Source: DAOUJH01 sp965116555 (GTDB taxonomy: Bacteria; Chloroflexota; Dehalococcoidia; Lucifugimonadales; QGNO01). From it: a stretch of DNA of 64,000 bases. The notes below the pieces were generated by a model, which saw only the letters and a program-made list of their open reading frames with translations, searched no databases and had not been told where the DNA came from. Of the stretch, positions 1 through 8,131 are shown piece after piece. Each line of letters starts with the position of its first letter. The first letter of the stretch is position 1. A program made the position numbers and the translations under genes. The stretch is from contig OZ220698.1 of the NCBI GenBank assembly GCA_965116555.1, positions 806,001 to 870,000 of the forward strand, in the 5' to 3' direction.

Positions 1-981
1 GGACAAGCTGAGCTTGTCTATTCGCACGGCGCGGGCCAGCGGATGTGCAGACAGCCTTTGCACTAGTTCCTTGCTGCCGGCGATTATTCCGGCCTGCGGC
101 CCGCCGAGGAGCTTATCGCCGGAGAAGAAAGACAGCCCGCATCCCGCAGAGATGCTGTCCTGCACGGTGGGTTCATAAGCCAAGCCAAAACGGGATACGT
201 CCAGCAGGCAGCCGGAACCGAGGTCGTGGAGGACGGGCAGATTGTGCTTCTTGCCCAGGGCTACCAGCTCGGTGGCCTCCACCGAGTGAGTGAAGCCTGA
301 GATGCGGAAGTTGCTGGCATGTACCTTGAGAATAGCGCCGGTCTCCTCGCCGATGGCGGACTCGTAGTCGGAGAGGTAGGTGCGGTTGGTGGCGCCCACT
401 TCGACAAGTCGCGCCCCGCTCTGAGCAAGGACGCCCGGAATGCGGAATCCGCCGCCTATTTCCACGGCTTCACCGCGAGACACGATAACCTCTTTGTTCC
501 TTGCCAGGGCGGCAAGTCCAAGCATAACCGCAGAGGCGTTGTTGTTCACTACAAGAGCCGCCTCCGCTCCGCTGACCTGCGTTATCAGCGAATTGACATG
601 GGCCTGTCGTGATCCACGCTGTCCCTGTCTGAGTTCGAACTCCAAGTCGGAGTAGCCACTGGCAGCGTCGTTCATGGCTTGTAGAGCCGCCTTGCTCAGG
701 GGAGCGCGTCCCAGGTTGGTGTGCAGGACGACTCCGGTGGCGTTGATAACTCGCTGGGGACTAATTGTCCACTGCCGGGATGCTTCCGTGCAGACGCCTT
801 CCACGATATGGGAGATGTCGGGAACGGGGTCGCCGTCTGAAATGGAGTCGCGAATCCCATCCAGATGGCGGCGGACTATGGTGACGACGGCTTCATGGGA
901 GTATGTAGCAACCAGTTGCTGCACTGGCTCCTGCTGCAAGACGGCGTCAATGCTGGGCAGACTGCGTAATCGGCTGGTCAA
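1..981 (-). CDS. selA: L-seryl-tRNA(Sec) selenium transferase, C-terminus cut by window edge
   Basis: SelA is a PLP enzyme that converts seryl-tRNA(Sec) to selenocysteinyl-tRNA(Sec) using selenophosphate, in the cytoplasm. About 327 residues are visible. The N-terminus reads LRSLPSIDAVL, a typical SelA opening, followed by VINATGVVLHTNLGRAPLS and the PLP-lysine segment FSGDKLLGGPQAG (lysine near residue 290). The end lies beyond base 1; family members are about 460 residues. The start is TTG at 981, because an in-frame TAA lies at 991-993 and AGAGG sits just upstream; the nearby ATG is out of frame. Its presence implies that the organism makes selenoproteins. selB and selD are not visible here. 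Confidence 0.95.
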   Translation of the reverse strand, partial: MTSRLRSLPSIDAVLQQEPVQQLVATYSHEAVVTIVRRHLDGIRDSISDGDPVPDISHIVEGVCTEASRQWTISPQRVINATGVVLHTNLGRAPLSKAALQAMNDAASGYSDLEFELRQGQRGSRQAHVNSLITQVSGAEAALVVNNNASAVMLGLAALARNKEVIVSRGEAVEIGGGFRIPGVLAQSGARLVEVGATNRTYLSDYESAIGEETGAILKVHASNFRISGFTHSVEATELVALGKKHNLPVLHDLGSGCLLDVSRFGLAYEPTVQDSISAGCGLSFFSGDKLLGGPQAGIIAGSKELVQRLSAHPLARAVRIDKLSLS

Positions 982-1039
982 GCATGCCTCTTAAGGAGGA
1001 TGCAGGAATTGTAGCACAGGAGGGCAGGGGAACCGCCGC

Positions 1040-1768
1040 CTATCGCCTTAGGGTAGCAACTGCTCCCGCCAGCAGCACTCCGGAGAATGCGGCGAGGGCG
1101 GCCAAGTTGTGCCACAGGTCGGACAGGTCTGCGCCGTGCAGCATGATCTCACGCAGCGCTTCGACGGCATACGTGAGGGGGAGCGCGACGGAGAACCACT
1201 CGAAGAGAGTGGGCATCTGCTCAACGGGAATTATCACGCCCGACAAGAATATCTGCGGCGCCATAACAATCGGAATGAACTGGACGACCTGGAACTCGTT
1301 GTTGGCAAAGCTGGAGATGAATATGCCCAGGCTGACCGCGACGGTAACGACAAGGAAAAGGACCGCGCTGATCTCCCAGAGATTGCCGCTGTAGTCGATG
1401 TCCAGCGCCAAGATGGTGAAGGAGAGGATGACCGCGGTCTGCACCACGGCAAAGATGAGGAAGCCCAGCATGTAGCCGAGCATGATATCGAACCTTCCGA
1501 CAAGGGTCGTCTGGAGGCGTTCCAGCGTTCCCTGCGCACGCTCCCGGAGGAATCCGACGCCGGTCAGGATGAAGGTGAAGAACAGCACGAACACCGCCAG
1601 AAGACCCGGAGCAATACGGTCGAGGATGGCGCGCTGCTCGTAGAGGCTGAATCCAACCAGCGACATGACTATGAGAGGACCGACTATGAGCAGTCCGATG
1701 GAACGCCGGTCGCGCAGTATCTGCCGGATGATACGCTCGGTGATTGCCAGGACGCGGTCTGCAGACAT
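1040..1768 (-). CDS. ABC-2 type exporter, membrane subunit
   Basis: This is a 242-residue integral membrane protein of the ABC-2 (DrrB/YhhJ-like) permease family. It has six hydrophobic stretches, starting around residues 25-45, and the typical loop FLRERAQGTLERLQTT between the second and third. Near the C-terminus FLSGVIIPVEQMP and LPLTYAVEALREI are family signatures. The ATG overlaps the stop of the upstream ATPase gene by one base (TGATG), so the two are translationally coupled and presumably form one transporter. ABC-2 systems export drugs, lipids or polysaccharides; nothing here identifies the substrate. Confidence 0.9.
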   Translation of the reverse strand: MSADRVLAITERIIRQILRDRRSIGLLIVGPLIVMSLVGFSLYEQRAILDRIAPGLLAVFVLFFTFILTGVGFLRERAQGTLERLQTTLVGRFDIMLGYMLGFLIFAVVQTAVILSFTILALDIDYSGNLWEISAVLFLVVTVAVSLGIFISSFANNEFQVVQFIPIVMAPQIFLSGVIIPVEQMPTLFEWFSVALPLTYAVEALREIMLHGADLSDLWHNLAALAAFSGVLLAGAVATLRR

Positions 1769-2505
1769 CAGTGATCAGCCATACGGAGGAAGTGTATGAA
1801 CGCATCTTCAAGGGAAGCGTCGGGACGGCCGGTGGCTGCGCGAAGCGCCGAGGGAGTATCCATGGCGATTACCTTGCCGTCTCTGAGGAAGGCGAGCCGG
1901 TCACAGTGAGCGGCGTCGTCCATGGTGTGGCTGGAGATCATGATGGTGGTTCCGGCCTCGGCCATCTGTCTGAAACGCTCCCAGAATGCAGCGCGCAGGT
2001 CTGGATCGAGTCCTACGGTCGGTTCGTCCAACAGCAGCAGCGTAGGACGGTGGACCAGGGCTATGGCCAGGCTGACTCGCTGGCGCATGCCTCCGCTGAG
2101 GTTGAGAATTGTGTCGGACCTACGTGAGGCCAATCCCACCAGGTCGATCGCTTCCTCCACGGACCGGCCACGCTCCCGGCGGTCGGACATTCCGTACATC
2201 CGCGCAAAGAAATCGACGTTTTCCCTGATGGAGAGCTCTTGGTATAGCGCGCTGAGCTGGGGCATGTAGCCTACCAGCGCCGCCTGTCGAGGAGAAGGGG
2301 AGTCGCCGTGCACGGTTAGTATCCCATCGCTGGCGCTGAGCAGGCCGACCATCATCCTCATGAGGGTTGTCTTGCCGGAGCCGTTGGCCCCGAGCACACC
2401 GAATATCTCGCCTTGCGACACCGATAGCGAGAGTCCGTTCAACACAGGGAGCGAGCCGTAGCTGAACTTGATGTCTTTTGCTTCGACGACGGGTGGTGCT
2501 TGCAT
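1768..2505 (-). CDS. ABC transporter ATP-binding protein
   Basis: This is the 245-residue nucleotide-binding subunit of an ABC-2 exporter. Walker A is GANGSGKT (residues 39-46), the signature is LSGGMRQR (from 136) and Walker B is LLLLDEPTVGLD (from 156), with the switch histidine in ISSHTMDDA. The length is normal for a single ABC domain. It precedes and overlaps the permease gene. The ATG at 2505 has no Shine-Dalgarno, and a TGC-TACTAT extended -10-like element ends only six bases upstream, so the mRNA may be leaderless. The substrate is unknown. Confidence 0.93.
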   Translation of the reverse strand: MQAPPVVEAKDIKFSYGSLPVLNGLSLSVSQGEIFGVLGANGSGKTTLMRMMVGLLSASDGILTVHGDSPSPRQAALVGYMPQLSALYQELSIRENVDFFARMYGMSDRRERGRSVEEAIDLVGLASRRSDTILNLSGGMRQRVSLAIALVHRPTLLLLDEPTVGLDPDLRAAFWERFRQMAEAGTTIMISSHTMDDAAHCDRLAFLRDGKVIAMDTPSALRAATGRPDASLEDAFIHFLRMADH

Positions 2506-2511
2506 GGCGGT

Positions 2512-2520
2512 ATAGTAGCA
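2512..2520 (-). promoter_or_regulatory. Extended -10 element of the ABC exporter operon (possible leaderless mRNA)
   Basis: On the minus strand TGC-TACTAT lies six bases before the ATG of the ATPase gene. A start site seven or so bases downstream of this element would fall on the ATG. There is no good -35 and no ribosome binding site. This is inferred from sequence only. Confidence 0.4.
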
Positions 2521-2571
2521 GACCCGAGTCCAGGGGGTGAATTGTACTGGCTCGCGGCACGGGCATGACCC

Positions 2572-2640
2572 TTCGACGGTGCTCAGGGTAAACTCCCCCG
2601 CCGCCGCCCCTGGGTTCCCGACTTCTCGGGAACGACGATG
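2572..2640. repeat. Intergenic hairpin repeat, copy 1
   Basis: The copy contains a TTCGACGGTGCTCAGGG module (2572-2588), then a segment almost identical to 49074-49132. That segment holds a perfect 8-bp hairpin, GTTCCCGA/TCGGGAAC with CTTC loop (2614-2633), followed by GACGA. The related hairpins at 60401 and 61699 have compensatory changes in the stem. Confidence 0.85.
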
Positions 2641-2675
2641 TGTACCTGTCCTGGAGGACGGCGCTCCCTTTTTCC

Positions 2676-2705
2676 TTGACCCTATGCAAAGCCGATTGCT
2701 ACAAT
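2676..2705 (+). promoter_or_regulatory. Promoter of the coaE-cbbQ-nudix-cbbO operon
   Basis: The -35 TTGACC (2676-2681), an 18-base spacer ending in TGC, and the -10 TACAAT (2700-2705) form a good sigma70-type promoter with an extended -10, about 33 bases before the coaE ATG. Confidence 0.65.
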
Positions 2706-2738
2706 GGCCTTTACGTTTTCGCCAGGGACGGGGGGAGA

Positions 2739-3344
2739 ATGATAACCATAGGCCTGAGCGGCGGCATCGGTTCAGGCAAGACAGAGGCCAGTCGCATCCT
2801 GCAGGAGATGGGCGCTGAAGTAATCATCGCCGACCAGGTGGGCCATCAAGCATATGAACCCCACACCGATGCTTGGAAACAGGTTGTGGAAACGTTTGGC
2901 GATGATATCCTGCAGCCGGACGGCCAGATAGACCGCAGAAAGCTGGGATCGATTGTCTTTTCCGATCCCGGAGAGATGGCCAAGCTGAACGCCATCATGC
3001 ATCCCAGGATGCATACGATGATGGAGGAGCGTCTCAGGGAGCTGAAGGCCAAAGGCGCCCAGGTTGCCGTCCTGGAAGCGGCTATCCTGGTCGAGGCGGG
3101 CTGGATATCGCTAGTCGACGAGGCGTGGATGCTGGAGGTGCCCGAAGAGGTGGCGGTGGAGCGCATTCACCAGAGAAACGGGCTGGCGGAAGAGGATATC
3201 AGGAAGCGACTGCGGTCTCAGCTGTCGAACGAAGAGAGGGCCAGACACGCCAGCGAGGTCATAGAGAATACAGGCGACCTTGAGGCTTTGGGGCTTCGCC
3301 TCAAAGAGCTCTGGAACAGCCGATTGCAAGGGAGGCATAGTTGA
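2739..3344 (+). CDS. coaE: Dephospho-CoA kinase
   Basis: CoaE phosphorylates the 3'-hydroxyl of dephospho-CoA with ATP, the last step of coenzyme A synthesis. The 201-residue protein starts MITIGLSGGIGSGKTEAS, with the P-loop at residues 8-15, and has the usual CoaE motifs ADQVGHQAYEP and RNGLAEEDIRKRLRSQ. The ATG at 2739 follows GGGGGAG and matches the family N-terminus; an upstream in-frame ATG at 2640 would add 33 unrelated residues across the promoter. The TGA overlaps the TTG of the AAA+ gene by four bases. Confidence 0.95.
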   Translation: MITIGLSGGIGSGKTEASRILQEMGAEVIIADQVGHQAYEPHTDAWKQVVETFGDDILQPDGQIDRRKLGSIVFSDPGEMAKLNAIMHPRMHTMMEERLRELKAKGAQVAVLEAAILVEAGWISLVDEAWMLEVPEEVAVERIHQRNGLAEEDIRKRLRSQLSNEERARHASEVIENTGDLEALGLRLKELWNSRLQGRHS

Positions 3345-4234
3345 CACTAGCAAAAGGAACAAGGAGCGTTTACAGGGAGTTCCTCATAGAGGAATACGTA
3401 GTGAACGAGGAACCGTACTACGTCTCCGTATCAGATGAAATAGAGCTTTTTGAAGCTGCCTACGAATCCAAGATTCCCGTGCTGCTGAAGGGGCCAACGG
3501 GGTGCGGCAAGACTCGATTCATCGAGCACATGGCTTGGCGGCTGGGTCGTCCCCTTACGGCCGTGAAGGGCAACAAAGGGCAGGGGAATGATGAAGGCGC
3601 CATACCGCTGGTAACCATAGCGTGCCACGAGGACCTGACCGCCAGCGACCTGGTGGGCAGATACCTCTTAGAAGGCGAGGAGACGAAGTGGATAGACGGT
3701 CCCTTGACCAGGGCGGTGAAAGCGGGCGGCATTTGCTACCTGGATGAGATAGTGGAGGCGCGCAAAGACACCACCGTGCTGATTCATCCTCTCACTGACC
3801 ACAGGCGTTTCCTACCCATAGAGAAGCGCGGCCAGGTGATAGAAGCCGCGGACGGCTTCCTGCTCTGCATTTCATACAACCCCGGTTATCAGAGCGCTTT
3901 GAAGGACTTGAAACACAGCACAAGACAGAGATTCGTCTCTTTGGAGTTCAACTACCCAACCAGGGAAGTCGAAGCGCAGGTTGTGCAACATGAGAGCGGC
4001 GTATCGGCTGAGATGGCGGATTCTCTGGCCAAGCTGGGGGAAAAGGTGCGCAATCTCAAAGACCATGGCCTGCAAGAAGGGGCCAGCACGCGGCTGCTGA
4101 TTTACGCCGGCAAGCTCATTAACCAGGGCATATCTCCGAGAAGGGCTTGCCAGATTGCGGTGGTCTGGGGCGTGACCGACGACTTTGAAGTCCAGGAGAG
4201 CATAGAAGAGGTTGTCAGTTCCATCTTTGAATAG
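3341..4234 (+). CDS. MoxR/CbbQ-type AAA+ ATPase
   Basis: This 297-residue AAA+ ATPase belongs to the CbbQ/NirQ/NorQ group. Walker A is GPTGCGKT (residues 51-58), Walker B is CYLDEI (near 134), and ISYNPGYQ and the arginine-containing STRQRFVSLEF are typical CbbQ motifs. Family members form rings that work with a VWA-domain partner (CbbO/NorD) to remodel metalloenzymes such as Rubisco or NO reductase. The partner lies two genes downstream (4832). No client enzyme is encoded nearby. The start TTG at 3341 follows GGAGG with 5-nt spacing and overlaps the coaE stop. Confidence 0.92.
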   Translation: MTLAKGTRSVYREFLIEEYVVNEEPYYVSVSDEIELFEAAYESKIPVLLKGPTGCGKTRFIEHMAWRLGRPLTAVKGNKGQGNDEGAIPLVTIACHEDLTASDLVGRYLLEGEETKWIDGPLTRAVKAGGICYLDEIVEARKDTTVLIHPLTDHRRFLPIEKRGQVIEAADGFLLCISYNPGYQSALKDLKHSTRQRFVSLEFNYPTREVEAQVVQHESGVSAEMADSLAKLGEKVRNLKDHGLQEGASTRLLIYAGKLINQGISPRRACQIAVVWGVTDDFEVQESIEEVVSSIFE

Positions 4235-4835
4235 ACTGGGGGAGACCACGACGCTGCCGGTTAGCACGGAGCTCGAACGGGTGCGATGGGCGCTGTCCAG
4301 CAGAGAAGCGCGGAAGATATCGGAGCCGGGTCTAAGGCGTTCGGCGGTACTCCTGCTTCTGTATTGCAAGGACGGCGAATACGCGGTCCTGTTCAACAAA
4401 CGGACCCACAAGGTTGAGTTCAACAAGGGTGAGATATGCTTCCCCGGAGGCGGTATGGATGAAGGAGACGCCGGTCCCATGGAAACGGCGCTCAGGGAAA
4501 CCCACGAGGAGATGGGGATAAATCCGTCGTCGGTTACGGTGCTGGGGGAGCTTGACGAGACAACCACGCGAGCGGGATTCGTCATCAGACCGTTCGTGGG
4601 GACAATTCCCTATCCGTACGAGTTTAGGCCAAGCGAAGACGAGGTTGCGGAGGTGCTGGAAGTACCGGTGTCGTCGCTGCTGGACAGGCGTAACGTAGAG
4701 GACGCAGACTGGGCGCACTCCAAGGTCTACTCCTTTGGAGAGCATCAGATATTTGGAGCCACTGCCCGCATATTGGAGCAGTTCCTGGATGCGGTAGGCG
4801 ATCTGGGACTGGCTAGAGAGACGGAGACCGGATGA
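4212..4835 (+). CDS. Nudix hydrolase, CoA pyrophosphatase-like
   Basis: This 207-residue Nudix protein resembles coenzyme A pyrophosphatases (NudL/NUDT7/NUDT8 type), which cleave CoA or acyl-CoA to phosphopantetheine and 3',5'-ADP. The CoAse-type stretch FNKGEICFPGGGMDEGD leads into the Nudix core ALRETHEEMGI. It lies between the CbbQ-like and CbbO-like genes and overlaps both: the stop is shared as ATGA with 4832. Its operon also contains coaE, the last CoA-synthesis enzyme. The start is uncertain: TTG 4212 or TTG 4227. Nudix specificity cannot be fixed by sequence alone. Confidence 0.88.
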   Translation: MSVPSLNRLGETTTLPVSTELERVRWALSSREARKISEPGLRRSAVLLLLYCKDGEYAVLFNKRTHKVEFNKGEICFPGGGMDEGDAGPMETALRETHEEMGINPSSVTVLGELDETTTRAGFVIRPFVGTIPYPYEFRPSEDEVAEVLEVPVSSLLDRRNVEDADWAHSKVYSFGEHQIFGATARILEQFLDAVGDLGLARETETG

Positions 4836-7800
4836 CTCCACATCTGCAGCAAATAGAAGAGGAACTGTCGCGCTTCCAGCCTTCGGTGCGAGAAGAGTTG
4901 CACCGCGCCGTTGACGTGGTATCGCAGGGTCTCACGGAGACGGAGCTGCTGAACTGGGCCCGACTTGGATTGGACATAGCCCAGCAGAGCGTGAGGTCTT
5001 GGGAGACCGCCTCCGAGTATTACCGGACATCACCACAGGTGAAGCCGCACCTGAACTCATCCCAGCTCTTAGACTGGGGAAGAAGCGGCGCCGCTCTCTG
5101 CCTGGACTCCCCCACCCTGGGAACCGCGTTCTTCAGGGCCAGCACCAAGAGCGCCGGAAGATTGAAACCGGCATACATTCAAGAATGGGCAACTCTTGGC
5201 CGGGGACTGTACAGAGGAACCTGGAAGTCCGGGGCCTTGGCTGCCAAGTTCTTTGAAGTCAGCGCTGAGATGCTGGAATACATGACGTTCCAGGAGCTGG
5301 GCAAATTTGCGCAACTGATAAATTCACTTTCGCAGAAGTCCACGGAAGTGGCGGCGGACTGCCTTGTACTGGGACAACAGGTGCTGCCGCAATTCGGCGA
5401 TGGCATGATGTCGTTGATCAATCTGTCGCAGGTGGTGGCCGAAAGCAACTGGCGTGAGGTGAAGAGCAGCTTTGAATCGGCGGCCAAGATAGTGGCGCCG
5501 CTGCACGAGGAACACCGCGGCCGCTTCTTGGACATATCGGCGGCTATGGTGCGCGGCGGGATATCCAACATCAGCCTGTTCATCAATGAAACGGTCGGGC
5601 CAATGTCGCGGGTGGACGCTGACGGGCAAAGCCGTCTGCTGAGCATGGCAGAGGTGCTTCTGCCCATGTCGCACGACGCTGTGGCGGCGTTTCTACAGAG
5701 CGCTCCAGAACTGCTGGAAAAGATGAGCCAGGACCAGCTGAGAGCATGGTTCGATAGGGGAGTGACCATCCTTAGGGAGAACCCTGACGGGGGACTGGCC
5801 TACTTCAAAGTCGAGTCCAATACGTCGGAGGCGGTGCTGGAGAGCTTGTCCACCGCAATAGAGCTAGGCAAGGTCCAAGGGCTGCTGGGCATGTACTGCC
5901 GCGCTCTGGCCGGGGCAGAAGTAGAGATTGCTCCCGCCAGAGAGCTGTTGTCCAAGAACATAGGATGGGTCTCAGAGGACCACGCAACCACGGAAGGAAG
6001 CGTAGTCTACCTGCCGGGCGAAATGGACAAGTACGACAGCAAGGAGCAGAATTTCTCCCTGTTCAAGGTCGTTTGTACGCACCAAGTGGCCCACATAGAG
6101 TTCGGCAGCTTTGATTTTCTTTTTGAGAGGCCATCGACGCTGTTTGCCGATAGCCGCTTGGAAAGAGCCAAGCAGACAAATGGAAAGGAAGCCCCGCTTC
6201 CGATGCAACAGCCGCTGCTCGATGAGGATCCGGGTAAGGCTGAGCGAGCGTTCCGCACCGATATGGAACGGTTCTTCAACCTATTCGACAATCGCCGTTT
6301 GGCCTTGGACATATTCACCGTGCTGGAGGACGGCAGGCTTGACCACAGGACCCGCAGCGAGTACCCGGGGCTTGCCCCGGCTTACACGCAGATCCAGCAA
6401 GACGCCCTCCTGGATAGGCCAGAAATAGAGGAGATGCCACTGCAAGAGGCCATGGTGGAGTTCCTTGTACGGCTGAGCTTGCAGCAGAGCAAGGGCCTGC
6501 CAGCGCCAAAGCAGTACATAGACCATGCCAAGGCAGCGGCAACGATTTTCAAACGCCTCCTTGTCAAGAATGCTTCCGTAGAGGACTCAACAGAGGCAAC
6601 TATACGCATATACGACCTCATTTCTGAGATGCCTAACGTGGAGCTTCCCGAAGAAGAGTGGACAGAGATTGACGTAGAAGAGAATACGATGACGGACGAG
6701 GAGTTGGAGAGCATCCTGGAGGAAATCCAAAGCTCCGACGAGACCTCACCATCCAGCGATATCCAGACAGGTAACGAGGAAGAGTACGATTCGCCGTCGC
6801 AGGTGGACTACCGCGGCGATTTCAAACCTGAGCTAAGCCAGCTGCTGTCCACCTTGCGAATGCAGCAGGGACAAACACAGGGGCAGGAAGGATTCTCCAA
6901 CCTGTCCAAGGAGGAGTTGGAGCAACTGCTGGCCAACAGCGCGGAGCTGGACATGGTGGAGAGCTCAGAGGACGCCTCTCCCGAGCAGCTGGGCGCATTG
7001 ATTCAGAACATAGTGCAGGAGATTGGGAGCGGACAAACCCCCGACTCAGGGAAAGGCCAAGGGATGATTCCCCACGTGGACGAAGAGGGGTACCCCATTG
7101 AGATTGGGGAACCGCAGACCTACCTGTACGACGAATGGGACTTCCGCGCCGATGATTACAAGCCGCGTTGGTGCGTGGTGCGCGAGAAGTGGGTGCCAGA
7201 GGGAGATTCGCAGTTCTTTACGGATACTTTGCGCACTCACTCAAGCCTGGTGAGCCGTATCCGACGGCAGTTCGAGATGCTGGCTCCGGAGATATACCGC
7301 AAGACCAAGCACTTACCCGACGGCGAAGACTTTGACCTGGACGCGGTCATAGAGTCGATTATAGACAAATGGGCGGGGGAGTCGCCGTCCGACAAGGTGC
7401 ACTGGCGCCGCAACAAGGTGGAGAGGGACGTCTCCGTGGTGTTCCTGCTGGACATGAGCGCATCTACAGCGGAATCGATAGACGACACAAGGCGGGACAG
7501 TTGGGACGCACCGGACGACCCGGTGGAGTACATGGCCTGGCTGCGCAGCAGACGGCTTGAGGGTCACAAACGCAGCTACAAGCGGATAATAGACCTTGAG
7601 AAAGAGGGCCTAGTGCTGCTTATCAACGCTCTGGAGACAATAGGGGACGTGTACGGCATATACGGCTTCTCCGGCTACGGGCGGGAGAACGTGGAGTTCT
7701 ACACCATCAAGGATATTGAAGAGAAACTGTCGGAGCGGGTCAAGAAGAGAATCGACCGTGTTACGCCGCTGCACGCCACGCGCATGGGGCCAGCCATAAG

Positions 7801-8107
7801 GCACGCCGTGACCAAGCTGGACAAGCAGGACTCCCGCACCAAGCTGCTGTTCCTGATCAGCGACGGCAGGCCGCAGGACAGGGGGTACAGCCGCGAGGGT
7901 GTGGAAAAGGAGTACGCGGTCCACGACACCAAGATGGCGCTGACGGAAGCCCGGAGAAAGAACATCACGCCGTTCTGCTTGACCGTGGACAAGGCCGGGC
8001 ACGATTACCTGGCGACTATGTGCCAGGATATGGGCTACGAGGTGCTGGCCGACATCAGCGCCCTTCCAGCCCGGTTGCCCATGCTGTATCGAAAGCTGAC
8101 TGTGTAA
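4832..8107 (+). CDS. Large CbbO/NorD-like VWA-domain protein
   Basis: This 1091-residue protein is the likely partner of the CbbQ-type ATPase. Residues ~1-380 are helical repeats of about 40 residues with recurring W..LG and FF..S patterns. HQVAHIEFGSF (near 416) is a degenerate metalloprotease-like motif found in the NorD/CbbO family. A long acidic, Gln/Glu/Ser-rich linker (~610-740) follows. The C-terminal VWA domain has an intact MIDAS, DMSAS (near 874), and LFLISDGRPQD (near 1005). In characterised systems the MIDAS contacts the client enzyme. The ATG overlaps the Nudix stop. The protein is longer than typical CbbO or NorD (about 600-800), mainly because of the N-terminal repeats. Confidence 0.9.
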   Translation: MTPHLQQIEEELSRFQPSVREELHRAVDVVSQGLTETELLNWARLGLDIAQQSVRSWETASEYYRTSPQVKPHLNSSQLLDWGRSGAALCLDSPTLGTAFFRASTKSAGRLKPAYIQEWATLGRGLYRGTWKSGALAAKFFEVSAEMLEYMTFQELGKFAQLINSLSQKSTEVAADCLVLGQQVLPQFGDGMMSLINLSQVVAESNWREVKSSFESAAKIVAPLHEEHRGRFLDISAAMVRGGISNISLFINETVGPMSRVDADGQSRLLSMAEVLLPMSHDAVAAFLQSAPELLEKMSQDQLRAWFDRGVTILRENPDGGLAYFKVESNTSEAVLESLSTAIELGKVQGLLGMYCRALAGAEVEIAPARELLSKNIGWVSEDHATTEGSVVYLPGEMDKYDSKEQNFSLFKVVCTHQVAHIEFGSFDFLFERPSTLFADSRLERAKQTNGKEAPLPMQQPLLDEDPGKAERAFRTDMERFFNLFDNRRLALDIFTVLEDGRLDHRTRSEYPGLAPAYTQIQQDALLDRPEIEEMPLQEAMVEFLVRLSLQQSKGLPAPKQYIDHAKAAATIFKRLLVKNASVEDSTEATIRIYDLISEMPNVELPEEEWTEIDVEENTMTDEELESILEEIQSSDETSPSSDIQTGNEEEYDSPSQVDYRGDFKPELSQLLSTLRMQQGQTQGQEGFSNLSKEELEQLLANSAELDMVESSEDASPEQLGALIQNIVQEIGSGQTPDSGKGQGMIPHVDEEGYPIEIGEPQTYLYDEWDFRADDYKPRWCVVREKWVPEGDSQFFTDTLRTHSSLVSRIRRQFEMLAPEIYRKTKHLPDGEDFDLDAVIESIIDKWAGESPSDKVHWRRNKVERDVSVVFLLDMSASTAESIDDTRRDSWDAPDDPVEYMAWLRSRRLEGHKRSYKRIIDLEKEGLVLLINALETIGDVYGIYGFSGYGRENVEFYTIKDIEEKLSERVKKRIDRVTPLHATRMGPAIRHAVTKLDKQDSRTKLLFLISDGRPQDRGYSREGVEKEYAVHDTKMALTEARRKNITPFCLTVDKAGHDYLATMCQDMGYEVLADISALPARLPMLYRKLTV

Positions 8108-8116
8108 GCAGCCGCC

Positions 8117-8131
8117 CCAGGCTATGCCTGG
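8117..8131. terminator. Short hairpin between convergent genes
   Basis: CCAGGC-TAT-GCCTGG forms a 6-bp stem overlapping the cinA stop, between the convergent VWA and cinA genes. There is no T-run, so termination is only a possibility. Confidence 0.3.

Noticed and set aside
1109..1774. 221-codon open frame on the plus strand
   Set aside because: It is antisense to the ABC-2 permease and rich in charged residues as expected of a shadow frame.
3341..8107. Rubisco or nitric-oxide-reductase activation system in the strict sense
   Set aside because: CbbQ/CbbO-like genes are present but no client genes are in the window, so I did not name them cbbQ/cbbO or norQ/norD.
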